Below, one piece after another: positions 23,713 to 32,282 of a DNA stretch of 64,000 nucleotides. The position numbers were made by a program, and so were the translations under genes. Source of the DNA: Roseateles oligotrophus. Its GTDB lineage: Bacteria; Pseudomonadota; Gammaproteobacteria; Burkholderiales; Burkholderiaceae_C. The stretch is taken from the NCBI RefSeq assembly GCF_014204525.1, contig NZ_JACHLP010000002.1:614476-678475 (forward strand), read 5' to 3'. Below the pieces are notes generated by a model, which saw nothing but the letters and a program-made list of their open reading frames with translations, was not told the origin of the DNA and searched no databases. Each line of letters opens with the position of its first letter. Position 1 is the stretch's first letter.

Positions 23713-26490
23713 TCAGACCAGGGCCTGCACGGTCACCGCGGTGACCTTGAAGCCGGGGATCTTGCCAGAGGGGTCGAGCGCGCTGCCGGTCAGCAGATTG
23801 GCCGCGGCCTCCCAGTAGCAAAAGGGCAGGAAGACCTGGCCCTGGCGCACCTCCGGGCTTTGCTGCAGCGTGGCCTGCACATCGCCGAAGCGGGAACTCA
23901 TGCGCACCGCCTGGCCCTCGTGCAGCCGCAGGGCGGCCATGTCCTCCGGGTGCATGCTGATCAGGGGCTGGGGCGAGAGTGCCTCCAGGGCGCTGGCGCG
24001 GCGCGTCATCGCGCCGGTATGCCAGTGCTCCAGCACCCGGCCGGTGGCCAGAATGAGTGGGAATTGGGCGTCAGGCTGTTCGGGCCCGGGCGTGAAGCGG
24101 GCGGGCACCAGCTGGGCGCGGCCGTCGGGGGTGGGGAAGCGATCGATGAAGACCACGTCCTCGCCCGGTCCGTCCTCGCGCGGGGCGGGGGTGACCACGG
24201 CCTCCTCGCGCAGCAGGCGGGCCCAGCTCACGCCGGCCAGCGGCGCCATCAGCTGGCGCATCTCCTCGAACACACGCGCCACCGGGGCCTGGCCCGCGCC
24301 GTCCTCGGCCTGCCAGTACTGCCAGGGCAGGCCGATGCGGCGGGCAAGCTGCTCGATGATCCAGAGGTCTTGCCTGGCCTCGCCGGGCGGCATCAGGGCC
24401 GGGCGGCCGAGCTGGAGCAGGCGGTCGGTATTGGTGTAGCTGCCCCATTTCTCGGGGTGGGCGGAGGCGGGCAGGATCACATCGGCCAGCAAGGCCGTCT
24501 CGGTGGCGAAGATGTCCTGCACCACCAGATGCTCCAGCCGGGCCAGGCCGGCGCGGGCATGGTCCAGATCGGGGTCGGACATGGCGGGGTTTTCGCCCTC
24601 GATGAACATGGCCTTGATGCGGCCCTCATAGGCCGCGTGGACGATTTCCACGACGGTGAGGCCGGGTTCGCTGCCCAGGCTTGTGTCCATGCCCCACAAG
24701 GCCTCGAACTGCTCGCGCACCTCGGCGTGGTTCACCCGCTGGTAATTGGGCAGCATCATGGGAATGAGGCCGGCGTCGGAGGCGCCCTGCACATTGTTCT
24801 GGCCGCGCAAGGGGTGCAGGCCGGTGCCAGGGCGGCCGATCTGGCCGGTGATCATGGCCAGGGCGATCAGGCAGCGCACATTGTCGGTGCCATGCACATG
24901 CTGGCTGACGCCCATGCCCCAGAAAATCATCGAGGCGCGGGACTTGGCGTAGAGCCGCGCCACCTCGCGCAGGGTTGCCGGTGCGATGCCGCAGATCTCG
25001 CTCATGCGCTCCGGTGTGCATTCCGCCACCGCCGCTTTCAAGGCTTCATAACCATTGACCCGGGCGGTAATGAAGGCGGGGTCGCTCAGGCCTTCATCGA
25101 TGATCACATGCAGCAAGGCATTGAGCAGGGCCACATCGCTGTCCGGCCGGAAGGCCAGGTGGTGGCGGGCAAAGCGGCTCATGGGCGCGCGGCGCGGGTC
25201 CGCCACGATCAGGGTCGCGCCGTTTTGCACCGCGTTCTTGATGAAGCTGGCCGCCACCGGATGGTTGGCGCTGGGGTTGGCGCCAATCAGCAGAATCACT
25301 TCCGCGTACTGCACATCGGCGACCGGATTGCTTACCGAGCCCGAGCCCAGGCCCTCCAGCAAGGCGGCCACCGAGCTGGCGTGGCAGAGCCGGGTGCAGT
25401 GGTCCACGTTATGGGTGGCAAAGCCCTGGCGGATCAGCTTCTGGAACAGATAGGCCTCCTCATTGCTGCCCTTGGCCGAGCCGAAGCCGGCCAGCGGGCT
25501 GGCCTTGCCCCGCGGCGAGTCCGCTTGCAGATGGCGTTTGAAGCCGGCCGCGGCCAGGTCCAGCGCCTCTTCCCAGCTGGCGGGGCGGAACAGGGCCGAC
25601 AAGGCCAGCTCGCCGCGCCGCAGTCGCTGGATGTCGGCAGGGTCCTTGGCCACGCCTGCGCGCCGGACCAGGGGCTGGCGCAGGCGCTCCTCGCTCATCA
25701 CATAGTCATAGCCGTAGCGGCCCTTGACGCAGAGGCGGCCATGGTTGGCCGGGCCGTCGCGGCCGGTGGCTTCCAGGATGCGCCCGTCCTTGACCCGGTA
25801 GCTGAGCTGGCAGCCCACGCCGCAATAGGGGCAGACCGAGTCCACCTCGGCATCGGCCTGCAGCAGGGCCGCGCCGTTGGCGGGCGTCAGGGCGCCGGTG
25901 GGGCAGGCTTGCACGCATTCGCCGCAGGCCACGCAGGAGCTCTGGCCCAGCGCGTCGTCGGCATCGAAGGCGACGCGGGTGTGGGCGCCGGAGCCGGCAA
26001 TGCCCAGCACATCGTTGACCTGTTCGTCCCGGCAGGCGCGCACGCAGCGCATGCATTGGATGCAGGCATCCAGATGCACCTGGATGGCGGGGTGGCTGAG
26101 GTCGGGCTCGGGCTGCTCGCGTGGCGCGAAGCGGGGCGTGCTCAGGCCCAGGGCCTGGCACCACTGGTTCAACTCGGACGCGCGGCTGTGGGCCTGCGCC
26201 GGCGCGTTGGCCTGCAGCAGTTCCAAGACCATCTTCTGGCTGTGCCGCACCCGCGGCGTGTTCAGCTGCACCTGCATGCCGGGGCTGGGCTTGCGGCAGC
26301 AGGAGGCGGCCAGCGTCCGTTCACCCGCGATCTCCACCACGCAGGCGCGGCAGTTGCCGGCCGGGCTCAGGCCCTCGCTGTGGCAGAGGTGGGGGATGGC
26401 GATCCCGGCGCGGCGGGCGGCCTGCCAGATGGTTTCGCCACCCTGGGCTTCGATCGCTTGGCCGTCAATTTGAAAAGTTAGGCCGCTCAT
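23713..26490 (-). CDS. fdsA: NAD-dependent formate dehydrogenase, molybdopterin alpha subunit
   Basis: This 925-residue catalytic subunit oxidises formate to CO2. It has an N-terminal [2Fe-2S] domain (CHSEGLSPAGNCRACVVEI and later Cys) and a NuoG-type His-Cys segment. Two [4Fe-4S] clusters follow (CIQCMRCVRAC and CVACGECVQACPTG), then another 4Fe-4S site (CPYCGVGCQL), and then the molybdopterin domains. The metal ligand is Cys, not selenocysteine, in NVDHCTRLCHASS. The C-terminal dinucleotide domain is complete. The gene follows the fusion subunit by 3 bp. Soluble cytosolic localisation fits the absence of a Tat signal. Whether Mo or W is used cannot be seen. Confidence 0.9.
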   Translation of the reverse strand: MSGLTFQIDGQAIEAQGGETIWQAARRAGIAIPHLCHSEGLSPAGNCRACVVEIAGERTLAASCCRKPSPGMQVQLNTPRVRHSQKMVLELLQANAPAQAHSRASELNQWCQALGLSTPRFAPREQPEPDLSHPAIQVHLDACIQCMRCVRACRDEQVNDVLGIAGSGAHTRVAFDADDALGQSSCVACGECVQACPTGALTPANGAALLQADAEVDSVCPYCGVGCQLSYRVKDGRILEATGRDGPANHGRLCVKGRYGYDYVMSEERLRQPLVRRAGVAKDPADIQRLRRGELALSALFRPASWEEALDLAAAGFKRHLQADSPRGKASPLAGFGSAKGSNEEAYLFQKLIRQGFATHNVDHCTRLCHASSVAALLEGLGSGSVSNPVADVQYAEVILLIGANPSANHPVAASFIKNAVQNGATLIVADPRRAPMSRFARHHLAFRPDSDVALLNALLHVIIDEGLSDPAFITARVNGYEALKAAVAECTPERMSEICGIAPATLREVARLYAKSRASMIFWGMGVSQHVHGTDNVRCLIALAMITGQIGRPGTGLHPLRGQNNVQGASDAGLIPMMLPNYQRVNHAEVREQFEALWGMDTSLGSEPGLTVVEIVHAAYEGRIKAMFIEGENPAMSDPDLDHARAGLARLEHLVVQDIFATETALLADVILPASAHPEKWGSYTNTDRLLQLGRPALMPPGEARQDLWIIEQLARRIGLPWQYWQAEDGAGQAPVARVFEEMRQLMAPLAGVSWARLLREEAVVTPAPREDGPGEDVVFIDRFPTPDGRAQLVPARFTPGPEQPDAQFPLILATGRVLEHWHTGAMTRRASALEALSPQPLISMHPEDMAALRLHEGQAVRMSSRFGDVQATLQQSPEVRQGQVFLPFCYWEAAANLLTGSALDPSGKIPGFKVTAVTVQALV

Positions 26491-26493
26491 GGC

Positions 26494-28242
26494 TTAGAAC
26501 TCCTGCGGGAAGTAGCGCAGGGCGCAGCGCATGGGGTTGGGGGCCGCTTGGCCCAGGCCGCAGATGGAGGCGTCGCTCATCACTTGAGCCAGCTCTTCCA
26601 GCAGGGGCGCGTTCCATTCGGGCGCTTGCATCAGCTGCACCGCGCGCTGCGTGCCCTCGCGGCAGGGCACGCATTGGCCGCAGCTTTCGTGGGCGAAAAA
26701 TTCCATGGCATTGAGGGCCAGGTCGCGGGCGCGGTCGGCCTGCGAGAACACGATGACGGCGGCCGAACCGATGAAGCCGCCATGCGGCTGCAAGGTGTCG
26801 AAGTCCAGCGGCTCGTCGGCCAGGCTGGCCGGGAAGATGCCGCCCGAGGCCCCGCCGGGGAAGAAGCCGTAAAGCTCATGGCCGGGCAGCATGCCGCCGC
26901 CGTATTCCTCAACCAGTTCACGCAGGCTGATGCCGGCCGGCGCCAGATGCACGCCCGGCTTGGCCACGCGGCCGGAGAGCGAGAACGAGCGCAAGCCCTT
27001 GCGCCCGCGTCGGCCCTGGGCGACGAACCAGTCGGCGCCGCGCTCCAGGATGTCGCGCACCCAGAACAGCGACTCCATATTGTGTTCAAGCGTGGGGCGC
27101 TCGAACAGGCCGCGCTCCGCCACATAGGGCGGGCGCTGGCGCGGCCAGCCGCGCTTGCCCTCGATGGATTCGATCATGGCCGACTCTTCCCCGCAGATAT
27201 AGGCCCCCGCGCCGCGGCGCAGATGGATGGGTGGCGTCGCCTGGCCCTGGGCCTGCAGATGCGCGTGCAGGCCGTCGATTTCCCGCTTTAGCAAATCAAG
27301 CAGGGCCGGGTACTCGTCGCGCACATAGATGTAGATGGCCTCTATGCCCACGCAGTGGGCGGCGATCAGCATGCCCTCCAAAAAGCGCTGCGGCTCGCGC
27401 TCCAGATAGTGACGGTCCTTGAAGGTGCCGGGTTCGCCCTCGTCGATATTGACGGCCATCAGGCGCGGCGCGGGTTGGGCACGTACCAGCTGCCATTTGC
27501 GTCCCAGCGGAAAGCCCGCCCCGCCCAGGCCGCGCAGGCCGGCCGCGCTGAGGGTCTGGATGCTGGCTTCGATCTCGCGCTGACCGCGCAGCAGCTCCAT
27601 CAGCAGGCGGTAACCGCCATGGGCGATGTACTCGGCCAGGCTTTGCAGCTGCGGTGCCAGGTCTTGCCAGCCTTGCGCGGGCGGCGCTTGCAGCAGGGCT
27701 TGCACTTTTTGCGCATCGGCCTGGCCCAGGGGCCGCTGGCCGATCACGACCACCGGCGCCTGTTCGCAGCGACCCACGCAGGAGACTTCGATCACGCGCA
27801 GGCCTTGCTGCTCCTGCAGCAGCTGGCGCAAGGTCTGGCTCAGGCCTTGGGCGCCTTGCATGGCGCAGCTGAGCGAGACGCAGACGCGCAGCTTCAATTC
27901 CGGCGGCGCGCTGCTGTTGTCGCGGTCGATTTCGAAGTGGTGATAGAAGCTGGCCACCTCATGCACCTCGGCCTGCGACAAGCCCATGGCCTCGGCCAGT
28001 GCGGCCAGCATGTCCACACCGAGCCGGCCGCGGCTGTCCTGGATGCGGTGCAGATGTTCGATCAAGAGGCTGCGCTCGCGTGGCAACTCGCCCAGCAGAT
28101 CGCGGATGGCCTGGCGCGCCTGGGCGCTGGGCTGGCGCCCGCGCAGGCCGCCGCCGCGCTGGGCGCCGGCCCGGCGGCCGGCCTCGGCAGGCAGGGGCTG
28201 CAGCGGGATCAGTCGGGCGGGGGGCTTGCTGTGGACGGACAT
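26494..28242 (-). CDS. fdsB: Formate dehydrogenase NAD-reducing subunit, NuoE-NuoF (FdsG-FdsB) fusion
   Basis: The 582-residue protein accepts electrons from the alpha subunit and reduces NAD. Residues about 45-190 are a NuoE-like [2Fe-2S] domain with four cysteines (VSLSCAM region, with a Cys at each end, and VSCVGRC). From about 205 it is NuoF-like: GLRGLGGAGFPLGRKWQ (NADH loop), AVNIDEGEPGTFKDRHYLER (FMN site), GAYICGEESAMIES and the [4Fe-4S] motif SCGQCVPCREGT. HoxF and the FDH1 beta subunit of Methylorubrum have the same fused architecture, whereas Cupriavidus has separate fdsG and fdsB. The gene order is beta then alpha. No fdsC or fdsD accessory gene lies beside it. Confidence 0.88.
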   Translation of the reverse strand: MSVHSKPPARLIPLQPLPAEAGRRAGAQRGGGLRGRQPSAQARQAIRDLLGELPRERSLLIEHLHRIQDSRGRLGVDMLAALAEAMGLSQAEVHEVASFYHHFEIDRDNSSAPPELKLRVCVSLSCAMQGAQGLSQTLRQLLQEQQGLRVIEVSCVGRCEQAPVVVIGQRPLGQADAQKVQALLQAPPAQGWQDLAPQLQSLAEYIAHGGYRLLMELLRGQREIEASIQTLSAAGLRGLGGAGFPLGRKWQLVRAQPAPRLMAVNIDEGEPGTFKDRHYLEREPQRFLEGMLIAAHCVGIEAIYIYVRDEYPALLDLLKREIDGLHAHLQAQGQATPPIHLRRGAGAYICGEESAMIESIEGKRGWPRQRPPYVAERGLFERPTLEHNMESLFWVRDILERGADWFVAQGRRGRKGLRSFSLSGRVAKPGVHLAPAGISLRELVEEYGGGMLPGHELYGFFPGGASGGIFPASLADEPLDFDTLQPHGGFIGSAAVIVFSQADRARDLALNAMEFFAHESCGQCVPCREGTQRAVQLMQAPEWNAPLLEELAQVMSDASICGLGQAAPNPMRCALRYFPQEF

Positions 28243-28376
28243 GTCGTATCCCCAAGATTGTTTTGTTTGCGGGCCGCCGATTGTCAGGCGGTTGCCGCAA
28301 GCCCGAGATTACCGAAAGCACTGATTCGACCGATCGGTCGAGACTGCGATACTGCGGCGCTGATCAGGAGTTTGAA

Positions 28377-29207
28377 GTGACGAACATGACATTGCCCAGG
28401 ACATTGCAGCTGGCCGTCGACGCACGCGGCGTGGCGCGCATCACCATGAATCGCCCGGAGGTGTTCAACGCCTTCAATGAATTGATGATTGCCGAGCTGG
28501 CGCAGGCGGTGGAGCAGCTGTCCGCCGATGCGGGTGTGCGTCTCATCGTGCTGGCCGGTGCCGGCAAGGCCTTCAGCGCGGGCGCCGACATCCAGTGGAT
28601 GAAGCGCGCCTCCGAGGCCAGCCAGGAAGAAAACCTGCAGGACGCCCGCCGTTTCGCCAAAATGTTGCATCTGATTGCCGACTGCCCCAAGCCCACGCTG
28701 GCCCTGGTGCAAGGCCTGGCCCTGGGCGGCGGCGTGGGCCTGGCCGCGGCCTGCGATATTGCCTTGGCCAGCGCCGATGCCAAGTTCGCCGTCAGCGAGG
28801 CGCGCTTCGGCATCTTGCCCGCGGTGATCGGGCCCTATGTCGTCAACGCCGTGGGCCCGCGCCAGGCGCGCCGGCTGGCGCTGACGGCCAGCCGCATCAC
28901 GGCCGAGCAGGCCCTGGCCATGGGCTTGCTGCACGAGGTGGTGGCGACGGCGGCCGAGTTGGACGCCGCGCTGGAGCGCTGGGTGGCCGAGTTGCTATTG
29001 AATGGCCCGCTGGCCCAGGGTGAGATCAAGCGCCTGATCGCCCAACTGGAGGTGGGGCCTGTGACCGCCGAGGTGCGTGAGTTGACGGCGCAGACCATCT
29101 CCCGCGTGCGCATGGGCGAAGAAGCCCGGCAAGGTTTTGCTGCCTTCCTGGCCAAGCAGCCCGCGCCCTGGGTGCCCCAGGCCGGCGACGATGCGACGAA
29201 GAATTGA
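28377..29207 (+). CDS. paaF: Enoyl-CoA hydratase, probably acting on 2,3-dehydroadipyl-CoA
   Basis: The 276-residue crotonase-family enzyme has the CoA-binding MNRPEVFNAF start, the oxyanion segment AFSAGADIQWMK and the catalytic region ALGGGVGLAAACDIALASADAKFAVSEARFGILPAVIGPYV. I chose the GTG at 28377 because AGGAG (28366-28370) lies six bases before it; the ATG at 28386 is an alternative. It is followed 17 bp later by a PaaH-type dehydrogenase, and a 3-oxoadipyl-CoA-type thiolase lies in the same cluster, so hydration of dehydroadipyl-CoA is inferred. Methylglutaconyl-CoA hydratase is another possibility. Confidence 0.75.
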   Translation: MTNMTLPRTLQLAVDARGVARITMNRPEVFNAFNELMIAELAQAVEQLSADAGVRLIVLAGAGKAFSAGADIQWMKRASEASQEENLQDARRFAKMLHLIADCPKPTLALVQGLALGGGVGLAAACDIALASADAKFAVSEARFGILPAVIGPYVVNAVGPRQARRLALTASRITAEQALAMGLLHEVVATAAELDAALERWVAELLLNGPLAQGEIKRLIAQLEVGPVTAEVRELTAQTISRVRMGEEARQGFAAFLAKQPAPWVPQAGDDATKN

Positions 29208-29224
29208 CAGAAAGAGGCTTGCAA

Positions 29225-30766
29225 ATGAGTGATGCAGCAGCAGCGGGAAATTCGGGTGGCTGGCGTGTTGCCAGCGTGGCGGCGAGCGAGGCCTTGATCG
29301 GCGTCGTCGGTGCCGGCGTGATGGGCGCGGGCATTGCCCAGGTCGCCGCCCAGGCCGGCCATCCGGTGCGCCTGCTGGATGTGCGTGAGGGCGCGGCGGC
29401 CGCGGCCATCGCGCAAATCGCCAAGGCCCTGGACGGCCTGGTGGCCAAGGGCCGTATGGAGGCCGCCGAGCGTGAGGCCGTGCTGGCCCGCATCCAGCCG
29501 GCCGTCGCCACGGCCGATCTGGCCGAGGTGGCCTTGGTGATCGAGGTCATTGTGGAAAAGCTGGAGCCCAAGCAGGCCTTGCTGCGCGAGCTGGATGCCT
29601 TGCTGGCGCCCGACGCCATCATCGCCAGCAATACCTCGTCCATCAGCGTAACGGCCTTGGCCAACGGCATGCGCAATCCCGCTCGCCTGGTGGGTATGCA
29701 TTTCTTCAACCCGGTGCCGCTGATGAAGCTGGTGGAGGTGGTCTCGGGCGCCGAGACCTCGGCCGATGTGGCCCAGGCCATCGAGGCCTTGGCGCGCCGC
29801 TGGGGCAAGACGCCGGTGCATGCCAAGTCCACCCCGGGTTTCATCGTCAACCGCATCGCCCGCCCCTATTACGCCGAGACCCTGGCCTTGCTGCAGGAGC
29901 AGGCCGGTACGCCGGCCCAGCTGGACCAGGCCTTGCGCGGCGTGGGCTTCCGCATGGGGCCTTGCGAGCTGATGGATCTGATCGGGCACGACACCAATTT
30001 CTTGGTCACGCAGTCCGTCTTCGAGGCCAATTTCGGCGACAAGCGTTTTGTGCCCTCGCAGGTGCAGAAGGCCTTGGTGGACGGTGGCCGCCTGGGCCGC
30101 AAGGTCGGCAAGGGCTTTTACGAGGGCCAGCCGGCCGCGCCCGCCGCCGTGGCAGCGCCGTTGGCCGAGCTGGCGCCCATCAGCGTGGTGGGGCAGGGGC
30201 TTTTGGTGGATCAGCTGCTGTCCTGGCTGACGCACAAAGGCCTGCCTTTCAGCCGCGGCTCGGCGGCGGACTGGGCCGGACTGGTGGTGGGCGAGACCCA
30301 TGTCCACCTGAGCCAGGGCAAGACGGCCGCGCAACTGGCGGCCGAGCGTGCCCACCCCGAGTTGGCGGTGATGGACTGGCCGGTGGCGCCCGAGCGCTGC
30401 ACGGCCCTGGCCCTGAGCCTGGCGCCACGAACTTCGGCCCTGGCCAAGGCGCAGCTGGCCGATGTGTGGCGCGCCCTGGGCTGGGAGCCTTTATTCCTGC
30501 GCGATGTGCCGGGCCTGGTGGTGGCGCGCACGGTGGCCATGCTGGTCAACGAAGGTGCGGACGCCGTCTGGCAAGGCGTTTGCGACGAGAACGCGGCCGA
30601 TCTGGCCATGAAGCTGGGCGTCAATTACCCGGCCGGGCCGTTTGAATGGCTGCGTGCCGTCGGGGCCGCCAACTGCGCGGAACTGCTGGACGGCTTGTTC
30701 CTGGCCTATCGCAGCGAGCGCTATCGCGTCAGCCCCCTGTTGCAGCAGCAGCGCTGGGTGGTTTGA
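29225..30766 (+). CDS. paaH: 3-hydroxyacyl-CoA dehydrogenase, PaaH type
   Basis: The 513-residue enzyme oxidises a 3-hydroxyacyl-CoA with NAD. The Rossmann start is IGVVGAGVMGAGIAQVAAQAGHPV. Conserved ASNTSSISVTALA and GMHFFNPVPLMKLVEVV follow, then PGFIVNRIARPYYAETL and a first 3HCDH domain with GKGFYEGQ. A second 3HCDH-like domain (about residues 420-505, NEGADAVWQGVCDENAADL) gives the long form typical of PaaH. The ATG at 29225 follows an AGAAAGAGG Shine-Dalgarno. Its neighbours suggest 3-hydroxyadipyl-CoA as substrate. A terminator follows at 30786. Confidence 0.87.
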   Translation: MSDAAAAGNSGGWRVASVAASEALIGVVGAGVMGAGIAQVAAQAGHPVRLLDVREGAAAAAIAQIAKALDGLVAKGRMEAAEREAVLARIQPAVATADLAEVALVIEVIVEKLEPKQALLRELDALLAPDAIIASNTSSISVTALANGMRNPARLVGMHFFNPVPLMKLVEVVSGAETSADVAQAIEALARRWGKTPVHAKSTPGFIVNRIARPYYAETLALLQEQAGTPAQLDQALRGVGFRMGPCELMDLIGHDTNFLVTQSVFEANFGDKRFVPSQVQKALVDGGRLGRKVGKGFYEGQPAAPAAVAAPLAELAPISVVGQGLLVDQLLSWLTHKGLPFSRGSAADWAGLVVGETHVHLSQGKTAAQLAAERAHPELAVMDWPVAPERCTALALSLAPRTSALAKAQLADVWRALGWEPLFLRDVPGLVVARTVAMLVNEGADAVWQGVCDENAADLAMKLGVNYPAGPFEWLRAVGAANCAELLDGLFLAYRSERYRVSPLLQQQRWVV

Positions 30767-30785
30767 GCGGCACAGCGCTCGCCTG

Positions 30786-30825
30786 AAAAAAGCCCGCCCG
30801 GTGTCTGACCGGGCGGGCTTTTTCT
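30786..30825. terminator. Bidirectional terminator between paaH and the IclR gene
   Basis: AAAAAGCCCGCCCGG and CCGGGCGGGCTTTTT around TGTCTGA form a strong stem with A and T runs on both sides. It should terminate paaH and the convergent IclR-family gene. Confidence 0.92.
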
Positions 30826-30844
30826 TGTGTGCGATGGCGCGGGT

Positions 30845-31687
30845 TTACAGCAGCATGCGCAGATGGGCTTGGGCCTGCAGCAGCGGGGGCAGGCAATGCT
30901 CCACCAATTGCTCCATGCTCATGCGCGAGGCGTGGACGCTGATATTCATGGCCGCCACGACTTCGCCGCGGTAATTGCGCAGGGGCACGGCGACGGTGCG
31001 CAGGCCCATTTCCAGCTCCTGGTCGATACAGGCATAGCCGAGTGAGCGTGCGCGTGCGATCTCGATGCGCAGGCGCTCGGGCAGCACGATGGTATTGGGG
31101 GTCAGGGCCACCAAGTCCTGGCGCTTGATCCAGGCGTCCACCTCTTCCGGCGGCAGTGCGGCCAGCAGCACGCGGCCATTGCCCGAGCAATGTGCCGGCA
31201 CGCGGGTGCCCGGCTGCAGCGTCGGCGACACGACCCGGCCGGCGCTGGTGGCGGCGATGCAGATGACGTCATTGCCGTCCAGCACGCCGGCCGAACTGGC
31301 TTCCTTCAGCGCATAAGCCAGCTTGTGCAATTCGGGCTCGACGATGCGCGGCAGGCGGGCCGAGTGCATATAGCTCTGGCCCAGGCGCAGCACCTTGGGG
31401 GTGAGCGCAAACATCTTGCGATCCTGCGAGACAAAGCCCAGATGGGTCAGGGTCAGCAGATAGCGGCGGGCGGCGGCACGGGTCAGACCCGTGCGCACGG
31501 CCACCTCGCTGATGGTCAGGCGGGGGCGTTCCTGGTCGAAGGCTTCGATCACGGCCAGGCCTTTTTCAAGGCCGGCCACCAGATCGCGTTTCAGCGGGCC
31601 TTGGGGCTCGGGAGCGAGGCTGGGCGAGGCCGGCGTAGACAGGGACGCCAGATTGACTTGGTCTTCAAAAGCGCGAGCAGCTGACAT
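30845..31687 (-). CDS. IclR-family regulator, PcaR/PcaU/PobR type
   Basis: The 280-residue regulator has a 35-residue N-terminal extension and an IclR winged helix-turn-helix (LEKGLAVIEAFDQERPRLTISEVAVRTGLTRAAARRYLLTL). An effector domain follows with HKLAYALKEASSAGVLDGND, AHCSGNGRVLLAALP and the closing MNISVHASRMSMEQL. These segments match the beta-ketoadipate pathway regulators of the family. It lies between the hydratase/dehydrogenase pair and the thiolase gene, so I infer control of one or both. The 18-bp inverted repeat upstream of the thiolase gene is its best candidate target. Confidence 0.87.
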   Translation of the reverse strand: MSAARAFEDQVNLASLSTPASPSLAPEPQGPLKRDLVAGLEKGLAVIEAFDQERPRLTISEVAVRTGLTRAAARRYLLTLTHLGFVSQDRKMFALTPKVLRLGQSYMHSARLPRIVEPELHKLAYALKEASSAGVLDGNDVICIAATSAGRVVSPTLQPGTRVPAHCSGNGRVLLAALPPEEVDAWIKRQDLVALTPNTIVLPERLRIEIARARSLGYACIDQELEMGLRTVAVPLRNYRGEVVAAMNISVHASRMSMEQLVEHCLPPLLQAQAHLRMLL

Positions 31688-32180
31688 GGATGGTGTGCGT
31701 TAGGCGCCCTAAAACCGAAGAGCGCAAGTCGAAAAAAGCGAACTATAAAAGTCAACCCCTAGTTTGTCCGTAGATTTCGCGAAAATTGGGCGATCTCCGA
31801 ACTGTTGTGCACCATTGTGGTGCACTTCGCCGACGGCCCAGCCCACGGCCCAAAAGGGCGTGGTGTAGGCGGTTGAGGAGTCGCTCGAAGCATCAAGCGG
31901 TGATCCGACAGCCGGACGACAGCTTGGTTATTGAAACTGGAGGGCAGGGGTCAAGGGGTCGGGAGCTAATGGGTTAATTCTTCGGAGGCTCGACCCTGCG
32001 AGGCGACCTTGCCGCGCGGCGGCGGCGAGGTCATTGCGGCCATGCTTGGCTCTGCAAATGTGCGGATCTCAACTCCCTCTTGGATCCAGTATCCCACGGC
32101 TGTGGCATTTTTGTACACCCTGCGCCCTTTTTTTCGGCCTTCTTCGACGCTGGAAACAAAGCGGAAACAAAGCGGAAATG
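31688..32180. other. Gene-poor region upstream of the IclR gene
   Basis: I see no credible gene. The stretch near 31690-31790 has lower GC and should hold the IclR-gene promoter (TTGACT and TATAGT occur on the minus strand near 31741-31757). A palindrome lies at 31807-31825. Three tandem GCGGAAA-type units occur near 32152-32178 before the thiolase terminator. The open frames here lack family resemblance and normal codon pattern. Confidence 0.55.
31807..31825. promoter_or_regulatory. Palindrome, possible operator
   Basis: GTGCACC, ATTGT, GGTGCAC is a perfect 7-bp inverted repeat 120 bases upstream of the IclR-family gene. It has the size of a dimeric regulator site, but no family consensus identifies it. 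Confidence 0.4.
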
Positions 32181-32212
32181 AAAAAACCGCCTGGAACTGA
32201 GTTCCAGGCGGT
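32181..32212 (-). terminator. Terminator of the thiolase gene
   Basis: On the minus strand ACCGCCTGGAAC, TCA, GTTCCAGGCGGT is a perfect 12-bp stem followed by TTTTT. It lies 70 bases after the thiolase stop. Confidence 0.92.
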
Positions 32213-32282
32213 TGTGAGGGCTGCGCCGATTTTCGGGTCTTGGTGAGGCCGTGGCGAAAGTTTTTCGATCGCTGGGGTCTGC

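Noticed and set aside
23860..26481. An 873-codon plus-strand open frame over the formate dehydrogenase gene
   Set aside because: It mirrors the antisense codon pattern and has no recognisable motif; the minus-strand protein has complete cluster-binding motifs.
32152..32178. Short GCGGAAA tandem units as a regulatory repeat
   Set aside because: Only three imperfect units lying next to a terminator; too short to support a claim.
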